This document shows, piece by piece, positions 42,386 through 50,939 of a DNA stretch of 64,000 nucleotides. The DNA is from JAXLXE01 sp046328115 (GTDB taxonomy: Bacteria > Chloroflexota > UBA6077 > JACCZL01). The position numbers and the translations under genes were made by a program. The notes beneath the pieces were generated by a model that was not told where the DNA came from, searched no databases, and saw only the letters and a program-made list of their open reading frames with translations. Every line of letters begins with the position of its first letter. Position 1 is the first letter of the stretch. The DNA is taken from contig JAXLXE010000001.1 in assembly GCA_046328115.1 (NCBI GenBank), forward strand, positions 806,001 through 870,000. The letters are read 5' to 3'.

Positions 42386-45300
42386 GTGCGTCGGGGCTCA
42401 CAGATCTCCTGCCAGGACCAGATCCTCGGCGAGTCCATCGGCCTCGTCGGTGTGCCATACGGCCTCCACTACGCCTCTAATCGCACGCCCGACCGCGTCG
42501 CGGCCCGCACCCTCCGCATCCCGCTGACGCCCGCGTCGCCGCCCGGCAACCTCATCCGCGTGGAGCTCGAGGTCTCCGTTGCCGGCCGCAGCTTCAAGAG
42601 CGTCCACGGGTCATCGCCCAACCAGATCCACGAGTTCACCTGGGACGGCCTGGATGCCTATGGCCGGCCGGTCAACGGCGCCCAGCGCGCCCACCTCCGC
42701 ATCGGCTACGTCTTCCCCCTGGTCATGGCTACCGCCGGCAACGCCGGCCAGTTCGGCTACAACGGCAACGGCCTTCCCATCGCCGGCGCCATCGCCCGCC
42801 TCGAGGCCACCTTCTGGCAGGACCACTTCTCGGCCGTCGTCGGCACCTGGGATGCGCGGGACGCCGGTCTCGGCGCCTGGACCTTCGACGTCCACCACTT
42901 CTACGACCCGGTCGACCGCAAGCTCTGGTTCGGCGACGGCTCGTTCCGCTCGGGCGACAGCATCGTCCCCTCCACCGACACTCGCTCCCAGGACTCCCTC
43001 CCCAACGTGGAGGCCTACTCGGGTTTCGGCGGCCACATCTCCCAGGCGCGGATCAAGCAACCCCGCTCCATCATGCCCGCCCCAGACGGCTCCATCTTCA
43101 TCCTGACCGGCGGCGAGTCAAGCGGAGACTGGCGCATCCTCAAAATCGCCCCTGACGGCATCGTCACGCCGGTCTTCGGCGGCACCCAGTCTGGCTGCAC
43201 CGGCGACAATCCCTTCACCCCCACCTCCTGCCTGCTCTACCGCGGCGCCGGCGACATGGCCCTGGCCCGTGACGGCTCCCTGTACGTTGGCCACAACCAC
43301 GGCGTCCTCCGCATCGTCCCAGGCGGCGCCATCTCCGTGGTCGTCAACAACGACTACACCAGCGGCGGCTTCAGCGGCGACGGCGGCCCGGCCACCGCCG
43401 CCCACCTCAACGCCCCGATGGGCGTCGCGCTCGGTCCGGACGGCTCGCTCTACGTCGCCGATCAGCTCAACCACCGCGTCCGCCGCATCGCGCCCGACGG
43501 CGTGATCTCGACCTTCGCCGGCACCGGCGGCGACTGCCCATTCCTGCACCCGGGCAACTGCAACGCGGATGGCACCCTGGCTACCAGCGCCATCCTCCCC
43601 AACCCCCGCCACATCGGCGTCCAGCCAGACGGCACCGTCTGGATCGACTCCTCGTTCGGCCTGCTCTCCTACGTCACCCCTGACGGGCTCTGGCATCCCT
43701 CCGGCGGCAACGGCCCGACCTCCTGCTGCGACGACGACGGGATCCCCCTGGGCCAGGCCAACTGGGTCAACCGCTTCATCAGCATGCACGTCGCCCGCGA
43801 CGGCTCACTCCTCATCGGCCTGAGCAACCCGCATCAGGTCCGCCAGGTCCGCTCCGACGGCAGAATCTTCACCATCGCCGGCCTCACCAACGGCTCCAAC
43901 GGCTTCAACGGCGACGGCCTCCCCGCCCGCAAGACCCACCTTTCTTTCCCAAAGGGGTTGAACTTCGACCTCGACGGCACCCTCCTGATCGGCGATGCCA
44001 ACAACTTCCGTCTCCGCGCGGTCGAGCGGGCCCAGCCGCCTTTCGGCGGCTTCGAGCTGTTCGTGACCTCCGCCGACGGCGGCGAGCGCTACCGCTTCGC
44101 CGAGGACGGCCGCCACCTCGATACCCGCGACACCATGACCGGCTCCCTCCTCTTCTCCTTCGCCTACGACGCCAGCAACCGCCTCACCAGCATCACCGAT
44201 GGCGACAACAACGTCACGACCATCGTTCGCAACGGCGCCGGCGTCGCCACCACCATCGTCTCCCCCTGGGGCCAGCGTACCGCCGTCTCCTTCGATCTCA
44301 ACGGCTTCCTCCAGAACGTCACCAACCCCAATGGCGAGCTTGCCGTCTTCGGCTACACCAGCGGCGGCCTGCTCACCGCCATGGTCGACCCGCGCGGCCA
44401 CGGCGCCCTCTACACCTACGACACCAGGGGCCGCCTCGAGACCGCCACCAACCGCGGCGGCATGACCCAGACGCTGGTCGGCGTCGACTCCAATACGACC
44501 GACCGCCAGGTCACCCGCACCACCGAGATGGGCCGTACCAGCGTCCACAGCTCCACCACGGTGACCACACCTGCCGACAACGGCGCCAGACGCACCTTCG
44601 ACACCAACGAGGACGCCACTACTCTGGAGGCCCTCCGCCTGGCCGACAACTCCTGGCGCACCACCAGCAACGATGGCTCGACCGGCACCACGACCCTGAC
44701 GGGCGATCCGCGCTTCGCCATGCAGGCACCGTACCCCTCCAGTGCCTCGGTCACCTCCGGCGGCAAGACGCTCACCCAGACCGCGAGCAAATCGATCACC
44801 GGCTTCGATCCGGTGAATCCCCTGGCGTTCACCACGCTTACCACCACCGGCCAGACCAACAGCCGGCCGGCCGAATCAGCCACCTTCACCCAGGCCACCC
44901 GCACGACGGCGCTGATATCCAGCGCCGGCCGCACCGCCTCGATGACGGTGGACACCCTGGGCCGCCCCACCTCCGCCCAGGTCACCAACCTGGCCGGCTC
45001 GAGCTACGCCTACGACACGCGGGGGCGCCCGCTCACCAGCACCCTTGACCCGGGCGGTCCACTCCAGCGCCAGGTCACCTACACTTACAACCCGGACGGC
45101 CCGCCCAACGCCCAGGCGCCGGCCGGCGCGGGCTTCCTGGCAACCATCACCGATCCGATCGGGCGCGTGGTCTCCTTCGCCTACGACCTGGCCGGCCGGG
45201 TCACCCAGACCGGTCTGCCCGGCTCGCGCACGGTCACCTACCAGTACGACGCCAACGGCAATCTCAGCCGCCTGGTCACCCCGAACGGCGCCGCCACCCC

Positions 45301-47266
45301 GCACGACTTCACCTACACCGACGACGACCTGGTCGCCACCTACACCCCGCCCAATCCCGCCGGTGGGGCCGGCACCACCGCCACCCACGGCACCACCTAC
45401 GCCTACAACGTGGACCGCCAGCTTGACCTGGTCTCCCTGCCCGGCGGCCGATCGATCGATCCCGAGTTCGACGCCAGCGGCCGTCTCAGCACCGTCGTGC
45501 TGGACGGCGTCACCACCATCGCCCAGACCTACGATGGCCAGGGCCGGCCGTCCACCACCAGCCGTACCGGCTCCCCTACCCTGACCCTGGGCTACAGCCA
45601 GGCGCGGCTGACGTCCGTGCAGTGGTCTGGCGCCAGCCAGGTCAACGGCACCGTCAGCTACGACCACGACAACGACTTCCGCCTGGCCACCGTCTCCGTC
45701 AACGCCGCCAACCCCGCCGCCTACGGCTACGACAACGACTCCCTGCTCACCTCCATCGCCCTGGGCGCCAACACCCTCACCGTTTCCCGCGACGCCCAGC
45801 GCGGCGGCCTCATCACCGGCACCAGCCTCAACACCACCAGCGCCATCGCCGACGCGGCCACCTACAACACCCTCGGCGAGATCACCGCCTACCAGGCCGG
45901 CCAGGGCGGCTCCTCCAGCGACCGCTACACCCTGGCGCTCGGCCGCGATGGCCTAGGCCGGATCACCTCAAAGACCGAATCCGTCAGCGGCGTGGCGCTG
46001 CCGGGCGAGACCTACACCTACGATCCGGCGGGTCGCCTCGCCTCCTACCAGCGCACCGGCGACCCGCTGATCGAGTACCTGTACGACGCCAACGGCAATC
46101 GAACGTCGATCAAGGTCGGCGGCTCCACCACCCGCACCGCTACTCACGATGCCCAGGACCGCCTCACCGCCGAGGGCCCGGCCGGTACGCAGACCGCCTA
46201 CAGCTACCTGCTGGATGGCCATCTCGCGTCGCGCACGCCGTTCGGCGGCTCGGCCACGAACTACGTCTACGACGCCCTGGGAAATCTCACCCAGGTCGCC
46301 CCGCCGGGCGGCGCCGCCAACCAGATCGACTACGTGGTCGATGGCCTCGGCCGCCGCGTCGAACGCCACAAGAACGGCGCGGTCACCCACCGCTGGCTCT
46401 ACCACGACGGCCTCTGCCCGGTCGCCGAGCTTGACGGCTCCAACACCGTCGTCTCCCGCTTCGTCTGCGCCGGCTCCAACGCCCCGGCCTGGATGGTCAA
46501 GCCATCGGGACCCGATGCGGGCGTCTACCGCCTGGTCTCCGACCACCTCGGCTCGATCCGCCTGGTGCTCAAGGACGACGGCTCGGTCAAGCAGCGCATC
46601 GACTACGACCCCTGGGGCGTCGTCCTCACCGACTCCAACCCCTTCTTCCAGCCCTTCGGCTTCGCCGGCGGCCTCTACGACCCAGACTCCGGCCTGGTCC
46701 GGTTTGGGGCTCGTGACTACGATGCAAGCGTCGGACGATGGACGAGCAAGGATCCGATCGGCTTCGACGCGGGCGACGCGAATCTGTACGCGTACGTCGA
46801 CAATCGACCCATTCTAACTACCGATCAGCGTGGGCTCACACGCGATCGGGAGGATGTTGAATGGTCGTTCATCTACCAGGCCTGGCTCGACTTTGGTAGG
46901 GTGACCAAGAATCGACCGGGCTTTCTTGACTGCAATGGTGTAACTAATCGATTTATTTCGTTCCTAGAAGCCCGAATGAAGGCCAGAAGTTTCAGGTTCA
47001 CAACATTGCGATGGAGTCGTGCGAAAATTTACAGTATTCCAGACAAGGCGTTCGTGCACACCGCTGTTTCGATCATAAGACAAGGCGAGAAAACTCCAAT
47101 TCGTGTGTTTGACGCCGTTTACAATCCCACAGGCTTCATCCCAATGCAGCAAACTTGGGCAGAAGACTTTGGTATTACCTCAGTCTACGATTGGGGCGAT
47201 TGGGCATCTCAACGAAGTCAGACCTACCTCGGGCCGGCGTTCGGAGACATAGTAGAGTCCAAATGA
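42386..47266 (+). CDS. NHL/RHS-repeat polymorphic toxin, main part
   Basis: 1,626 aa from a GTG that is in frame with the upstream gene. The N-terminal domain (QISCQDQILGESIGLVGVPY) is normally mid-protein. NHL propeller repeats (residues about 220-560, such as GPDGSLYVADQLNHRVRRI) follow, then many YD/RHS repeats (about 590-1430) that form a shell. The core motif VRFGARDYDASVGRWTSKDP is at 1438-1457. After LYAYVDNRP the sequence changes to an unrelated tip of about 145 residues with lower G+C. This architecture is that of secreted or contact-delivered toxins with an exchangeable C-terminal warhead. Confidence 0.88.
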   Translation: MRRGSQISCQDQILGESIGLVGVPYGLHYASNRTPDRVAARTLRIPLTPASPPGNLIRVELEVSVAGRSFKSVHGSSPNQIHEFTWDGLDAYGRPVNGAQRAHLRIGYVFPLVMATAGNAGQFGYNGNGLPIAGAIARLEATFWQDHFSAVVGTWDARDAGLGAWTFDVHHFYDPVDRKLWFGDGSFRSGDSIVPSTDTRSQDSLPNVEAYSGFGGHISQARIKQPRSIMPAPDGSIFILTGGESSGDWRILKIAPDGIVTPVFGGTQSGCTGDNPFTPTSCLLYRGAGDMALARDGSLYVGHNHGVLRIVPGGAISVVVNNDYTSGGFSGDGGPATAAHLNAPMGVALGPDGSLYVADQLNHRVRRIAPDGVISTFAGTGGDCPFLHPGNCNADGTLATSAILPNPRHIGVQPDGTVWIDSSFGLLSYVTPDGLWHPSGGNGPTSCCDDDGIPLGQANWVNRFISMHVARDGSLLIGLSNPHQVRQVRSDGRIFTIAGLTNGSNGFNGDGLPARKTHLSFPKGLNFDLDGTLLIGDANNFRLRAVERAQPPFGGFELFVTSADGGERYRFAEDGRHLDTRDTMTGSLLFSFAYDASNRLTSITDGDNNVTTIVRNGAGVATTIVSPWGQRTAVSFDLNGFLQNVTNPNGELAVFGYTSGGLLTAMVDPRGHGALYTYDTRGRLETATNRGGMTQTLVGVDSNTTDRQVTRTTEMGRTSVHSSTTVTTPADNGARRTFDTNEDATTLEALRLADNSWRTTSNDGSTGTTTLTGDPRFAMQAPYPSSASVTSGGKTLTQTASKSITGFDPVNPLAFTTLTTTGQTNSRPAESATFTQATRTTALISSAGRTASMTVDTLGRPTSAQVTNLAGSSYAYDTRGRPLTSTLDPGGPLQRQVTYTYNPDGPPNAQAPAGAGFLATITDPIGRVVSFAYDLAGRVTQTGLPGSRTVTYQYDANGNLSRLVTPNGAATPHDFTYTDDDLVATYTPPNPAGGAGTTATHGTTYAYNVDRQLDLVSLPGGRSIDPEFDASGRLSTVVLDGVTTIAQTYDGQGRPSTTSRTGSPTLTLGYSQARLTSVQWSGASQVNGTVSYDHDNDFRLATVSVNAANPAAYGYDNDSLLTSIALGANTLTVSRDAQRGGLITGTSLNTTSAIADAATYNTLGEITAYQAGQGGSSSDRYTLALGRDGLGRITSKTESVSGVALPGETYTYDPAGRLASYQRTGDPLIEYLYDANGNRTSIKVGGSTTRTATHDAQDRLTAEGPAGTQTAYSYLLDGHLASRTPFGGSATNYVYDALGNLTQVAPPGGAANQIDYVVDGLGRRVERHKNGAVTHRWLYHDGLCPVAELDGSNTVVSRFVCAGSNAPAWMVKPSGPDAGVYRLVSDHLGSIRLVLKDDGSVKQRIDYDPWGVVLTDSNPFFQPFGFAGGLYDPDSGLVRFGARDYDASVGRWTSKDPIGFDAGDANLYAYVDNRPILTTDQRGLTRDREDVEWSFIYQAWLDFGRVTKNRPGFLDCNGVTNRFISFLEARMKARSFRFTTLRWSRAKIYSIPDKAFVHTAVSIIRQGEKTPIRVFDAVYNPTGFIPMQQTWAEDFGITSVYDWGDWASQRSQTYLGPAFGDIVESK
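46840..47263 (+). other. C-terminal tip domain of the RHS protein, possible papain-like toxin
   Basis: Residues from about 1485 to 1626. Three conserved-looking polar residues stand in papain-like order: Cys1516 in FLDCNGVTN, His1558 in KAFVHTAVSII and Asp1576 in IRVFDAVYN. G+C falls sharply (23 of 60 bases at 46921-46980 against 40 of 60 at 46561-46620). This is what one expects for an exchanged toxin cassette. The catalytic reading is inference; no family is recognised with confidence. Confidence 0.5.
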
Positions 47267-47449
47267 CTACTACTCTTTGCACGACGAGAGGCGGCTGAGT
47301 GCCTTGGTCTGATCGTAGAGCTACTAGACGATGAGTGGTGAGCCCAATGTCGCCGTCAGCTGGGCGCATGCACGCTCAAGCCGCGCTTCTCAACCATCGT
47401 GCCAGTGACGTCACCTGGGTGTCGTGAACGGCCAACGTGAGCGGGGTGG

Positions 47450-47859
47450 TCAGGGTCGCGGAGGTCGACCTGTCGACAGAGTCGAGTCACCCGCCCGGCC
47501 CGCGAGCGGCACACCGAGAGCCAAGGCCTGGTGGGCGCGACAATCAGCCCCGACGGCAGCGGCCCGGTTGGCCACACCAAGCCGTTGGCAGATGTGGCGC
47601 ACGTGAACGCCCACGGTTCGCGGACTGACCACCAACGCGTCGCCGATCTGGGCATCGGTGAGCCCTTGCTCAACCAGTCACTGAACTCCACACTCCCCTC
47701 AACATCCGCCCGGCGCGCCATGCCGCCAAGCAGCGCTCGCTGCAGCGCGGGCACCGAGCCAAACGGCTGGAAGCAGAGAAGCCGCCGATAGCACTCCAGA
47801 AATCGGAAACGCGCCGCACTGTCCACTCGGGTCCGATTGCCAGTGAGTAGGTAGCCCAT
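47450..47859 (-). pseudogene. Frameshifted LuxR-type HTH regulator
   Basis: The gene starts at the ATG at 47859 with a fine ribosome-binding site (GGGAGGTCACC). It reads to about 47675 in one frame, ending DVEGSVEFSDW. The matching C-terminal half is in another frame: LVEQGLTDAQIGDALVVSP followed by RTVGVHVRHICQRLGV, a classic LuxR/GerE helix-turn-helix, to 47450. At the junction the DNA reads GACTGGTTGAG; restoring a second CTGG (GACTGGCTGGTTGAG) would fuse the frames. A 4-bp slippage deletion explains the damage simply. The target and role are unknown; it sits between the RHS toxin and MazEF. Confidence 0.6.
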
Positions 47860-48018
47860 GGTGACCTCCCACTTGCCGCGACGAAGCGACTGTCAGGCCC
47901 GCTCCGTCGCGCCAGTCTTCTATCACCAACTTGACAGCCCGGGTGTCGCACAGGTCGCACGGGCGGCAACAAGACGTCCCCTCACTCCGCCGCGGCCTTG
48001 CGCGCCGAGCAGCTCGTT

Positions 48019-48029
48019 AGTACAGTACT
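48019..48029. promoter_or_regulatory. AGTAC-A-GTACT palindrome before the mazE-like gene
   Basis: A perfect 5-bp inverted repeat ending 3 nt before the ATG. It overlaps TACAGT, a possible -10, and there is no ribosome-binding site, so the message may be leaderless. Such palindromes are typical autoregulatory operators of MazE-type antitoxins. Confidence 0.45.
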
Positions 48030-48032
48030 TAC

Positions 48033-48323
48033 ATGAGTATCGAGATACGAGTCACCAGGATAGGGAACTCGCGTGGCGTACGACTACCGGCGGAGACTCT
48101 ACGGCGGCTGGGGGTCGGTGACGTGCTCCTCATGGAAGAGCGAAGCGATGGCATCCTGCTGCGACCGGTAGATTCCAGCCCGCCGAAACTTTCGCTTGAA
48201 GAGACGGCCGTCGCCATTGCCGCCGCCGAAGAGGATTGGTCAGATTGGGACGACACCCTCGCGGACGGACTGGACGACCTCCCGTGGGATCACTCGTCGG
48301 GCTCCCCTCGCGACAACGCATGA
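48033..48323 (+). CDS. AbrB/MazE-type antitoxin
   Basis: 96 aa. The N-terminal swapped-hairpin AbrB domain is clear: IEIRVTRIGNSRGVRLPAE then LRRLGVGDVLLMEE. The acidic C-terminal tail (AEEDWSDWDDTLADGLDD) is the usual toxin-wrapping part. The ATG at 48033 lacks a Shine-Dalgarno sequence and lies just after the palindrome at 48019-48029. The MazF-like gene follows after 103 nt, an unusually long gap for this kind of pair. Confidence 0.88.
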   Translation: MSIEIRVTRIGNSRGVRLPAETLRRLGVGDVLLMEERSDGILLRPVDSSPPKLSLEETAVAIAAAEEDWSDWDDTLADGLDDLPWDHSSGSPRDNA

Positions 48324-48426
48324 CTCCGTCGTCGTGGCCCGCCGGCACTGATGCGCCAGGAATCTGCCCGCCGACGAACGCGGCGCACCAAGGATTGCGG
48401 TCAGTTACGGCCTGCAGCCCGCCCAG

Positions 48427-48747
48427 ATGAGGCGCAACGAGATCTGGTGGATTCGATTCGACCCGGTTGAGGGATCGGAAATGGCGAAGACCCGCCCGGC
48501 GGTGATCGTCAGTCATGACACGCTCAACAGTAGAGTCCGCACAGTCATGGTCTGTGCCGTGACCAGCAGCTTGCACCCGGAGTGGCGCACCCGCGTACCG
48601 ATCACCTGCGATGGTCGTCCAGCCGAGATTGCTGTCGACCACATCCGTACCGTCAACAAGTCTCGCCTTGTTGGTCGCATTGGCAGGCTGTCCGAATCTG
48701 AGGCCGCCGCCGTCAGGCGTGTGCTGCGAGAGCTGTACTGCGACTGA
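48427..48747 (+). CDS. MazF/PemK-type endoribonuclease toxin
   Basis: 106 aa SH3-like barrel. It starts RRNEIWWIRFDPVEGSEMAK, the conserved opening with the GSE turn and basic residue. TRPAVIVSHDTLNS follows, then VCAVTSS, DHIRTVNKSRLVGRIGRL and a final helix. MazF toxins cut mRNA at short sequences. It is paired with the upstream MazE-like antitoxin. Start codon context is ordinary; an overlapping frame ending at 48430 is a shadow. Confidence 0.9.
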   Translation: MRRNEIWWIRFDPVEGSEMAKTRPAVIVSHDTLNSRVRTVMVCAVTSSLHPEWRTRVPITCDGRPAEIAVDHIRTVNKSRLVGRIGRLSESEAAAVRRVLRELYCD

Positions 48748-48880
48748 GCCGAGCCGGCACCCAGTCTGTCGCCAAGCCCAGCCGCTGGCCTTCACCGGTC
48801 ACACGGTTAGAGATCACGCCATGGCGAGCCACGGCTCCACACCGGCAGTCGGCCGCGGCCAATTCGGATTTGGGCCAGGC

Positions 48881-49759
48881 CTACCCCCGCCACCATTCGT
48901 TGACGCGGGACTCCATCTCGCGCGGGTTCAGCACTCCGTCAGGCCCCAGGTGCTTCGCCACGGCGCTTGCCTCAGGTGCCAGCTCACACACCTCCGCGCC
49001 GAGCGCGTGGGGTGAGTCGTCAACGTCCCAGACGGATTCAATCGGCGCGACTCGCACGTCACGGTGCCGAAGCACGCGTCGGTACACGGCAGTGTAGACG
49101 CGCGGATCGTAGTCGGCACCCTCAGCCGGCGGAACCCCCAGCTTCGCGGCGACCGCGTTGACTTCATCCCAGAGACTGGTGACCAGCATTGGCGGTGCGT
49201 TCGCCGCGTCCTGCTCGTGTCGCGGATCGGTCATCTCGCGGGTTCGGGCCCGCTCGATCGCCTGCCGAACCTGCACCGTCGGGACGGGCACTAGAAAAAG
49301 AGAGCCGGGCCCCGCGAGCAGCGGCTCCGCCCCGTCCGTCGCCCGGTGCGCAAGCTCGCTCAGGCGATTGCCCACCAGCGGAAGCTCCCCGATCAACACG
49401 TGCCGCGGACCCACGTGCGCTACGTCCCAGGCGTGGACCGCCTGACGAGCCCACGCGCCGACGGCCAGGCGGATGGCAGCGTGGGTGACGCCGTCCACCT
49501 CCGGGTATCGCGCCATCACGTCCGGAGTCTCGAAACCTCCGCGGGCCACGTCCCAGCGCAGCAGATGCGCCGTCCGATTTCGCGCAGTAGCAAGCTCCAC
49601 CAGGTGGCGGAGCAGCAGGCTCTTTCCCACCCCCGGCAGCCCGCACACGAAGAGGCAGCGCCGCTGTGCCACCTCGTCGGCCAGCCAGGGGGCGCTACCG
49701 TACAGCCGCGTCACTCCCGGTCGACGGTCAGCCGGCCACAGCAGCCGGCGCCACCGCAC
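48881..49759 (-). CDS. P-loop NTPase, uncharacterised
   Basis: 292 aa. The Walker A motif is FVCGLPGVGKSLLLRHL near residues 37-53. The hydrophobic strand HVLIGELPLVG may be Walker B. The rest (PTVQVRQAIERARTREM, a helical C-terminus ending SRVNEWWRG) is unfamiliar. The fold could be a kinase-like or AAA-like ATPase. The start at 49759 overlaps the end of the flavin oxidoreductase gene by 32 nt; a GTG at 49714 is an alternative. It is convergent with mazF. Function unknown. Confidence 0.7.
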   Translation of the reverse strand: MRWRRLLWPADRRPGVTRLYGSAPWLADEVAQRRCLFVCGLPGVGKSLLLRHLVELATARNRTAHLLRWDVARGGFETPDVMARYPEVDGVTHAAIRLAVGAWARQAVHAWDVAHVGPRHVLIGELPLVGNRLSELAHRATDGAEPLLAGPGSLFLVPVPTVQVRQAIERARTREMTDPRHEQDAANAPPMLVTSLWDEVNAVAAKLGVPPAEGADYDPRVYTAVYRRVLRHRDVRVAPIESVWDVDDSPHALGAEVCELAPEASAVAKHLGPDGVLNPREMESRVNEWWRG

Positions 49760-50831
49760 GCTCCACCCGCGGCATCACCTCTTCCTTCAGCAGCCGCATC
49801 GAACGATCCCACACGGCCCGGTCCGGCCAGTCGTGCGCCATAGCGAGCAGGTGTCCAAAGCCGCCTACGGCCTCGTGCAACGCCACGATCTTAGAGGCGA
49901 CGGTATCCGGGTCACCTACGATCCACACGTTGTCCAGGAGATAGTTCAGATCCACCGCGTCGTCGGGCATGGCTGGATCCTGCTTGTACATCTGGAGCCG
50001 ACCGAACATACGCGACGTGCGCATGAAGTACTCGCGGAAGTCGCGGCCGATAGCGCCCTCGAGCGCCTCGCGGCGGGCCTGGTCAGTTGTCTCGGCAACG
50101 TGCACGTTTCGGGCGATGCGCCACGTCTGGCGGTACGCCGCTCGTCCGGCCGATCGCGCGCCCGCGTCGATCTGCTCCCAGTGGGTCTTCAGCACTCGCA
50201 GCGGCACGAGGTTGATGCTCAGGGGGATCCAGCCCCGAGCGCCAGCCACGGTCAAACTCTCTGACCGCTCGGACACCCCGGCCACCGCGATCGGCGGATG
50301 CGGCCGTTGGTACGGACGGACGTGGACGTGCTTCCCGATCGACGGGTCCGGCACGGGCACGCTGAATTTCCAGTTGTGCTTCTCGTACAGCCCGGGCTCG
50401 GCACCGTCCCAGATCTTGAGGACCAGGTCAATGGCGTCGTGCATCACCTCACGCTGATAGCCGCTTTTCGGGTCGATGCCCACCATCTCCATATCGCCAA
50501 CGAAGCTACCGGTGCCAACGCCCCAGAGGAACCGGCCGCGGGCCATGTTGTCTAGCTGGGCGATGCGGTGCGCCAGGATGAATGGGCTGTGGTTGGGCAT
50601 GCACGAGACGCCCGTACCAAAGGCGATCTGCTTTGTACGCTGGAGGGCCGCGGCGATGAACATGTCCGGGGCCGGGATGTTCTCCCACTCCGCGGTGAAG
50701 TGCTCCCCCACCCACGCCTCGGAGTAGCCAAGCTGATCCAGCCGCTCCACCTGATCCAGATCCAGATCAAGCGTGTCGGCCAGGTTGGATCCCAGCGGGT
50801 GGAGGGGCATCATGAAGTAACCGAGCTGCAT
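49728..50831 (-). CDS. Luciferase-like (LLM class) flavin-dependent oxidoreductase
   Basis: 367 aa from the ATG at 50831; the frame is open to 50891. The N-terminal strand MQLGYFMMPLHPLGSN is followed by LGYSEAWVGEHFTAEWENIP and RTKQIAFGTGVSCMPNHSPFI. The LLM block ARGRFLWGVGTGSFVGDMEM comes next. It uses reduced FMN or F420; which one cannot be told. It is divergent from the acyl-CoA dehydrogenase-like monooxygenase at 50940, and both are probably regulated from the 108-nt gap. Confidence 0.9.
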   Translation of the reverse strand: MQLGYFMMPLHPLGSNLADTLDLDLDQVERLDQLGYSEAWVGEHFTAEWENIPAPDMFIAAALQRTKQIAFGTGVSCMPNHSPFILAHRIAQLDNMARGRFLWGVGTGSFVGDMEMVGIDPKSGYQREVMHDAIDLVLKIWDGAEPGLYEKHNWKFSVPVPDPSIGKHVHVRPYQRPHPPIAVAGVSERSESLTVAGARGWIPLSINLVPLRVLKTHWEQIDAGARSAGRAAYRQTWRIARNVHVAETTDQARREALEGAIGRDFREYFMRTSRMFGRLQMYKQDPAMPDDAVDLNYLLDNVWIVGDPDTVASKIVALHEAVGGFGHLLAMAHDWPDRAVWDRSMRLLKEEVMPRVERAVAPAAVAG

Positions 50832-50877
50832 CGTCGACCACCTGGTACTTGCTGCGCGCCCAGCGAAGCGCGGTTCA

Positions 50878-50904
50878 ACTATACGGGGCAAGCACGGCTA
50901 TACT
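50878..50904. promoter_or_regulatory. Back-to-back -10 elements between divergent flavoprotein genes
   Basis: TATACT at 50899-50904 reads rightward toward 50940. TATAGT on the minus strand (50878-50883) reads leftward toward 50831. Both lie about 35-50 nt from the starts. The -35 regions are poor, which fits activator-dependent promoters. Confidence 0.35.
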
Positions 50905-50939
50905 CGGGGGATCCTACCCTGGCGTCTGGAGGACGGCCG

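Noticed and set aside
42362..42400. Selenocysteine insertion at the TGA in the RHS gene
   Set aside because: The downstream hairpin is only 6 bp and lies in a plain sequence context; no Sec machinery is visible and RHS proteins are not known selenoproteins. A nonsense change is simpler, so it is kept only as an option in the finding.
40925..47266. Many long frames on both strands within the RHS gene
   Set aside because: High G+C repeats keep all frames open; only the annotated frame shows the NHL, RHS and core motifs.
48236..48430. 64-aa frame between the mazE- and mazF-like genes
   Set aside because: It overlaps the mazE gene in another frame, has no ribosome-binding site and an arginine/proline-rich composition typical of shadows.
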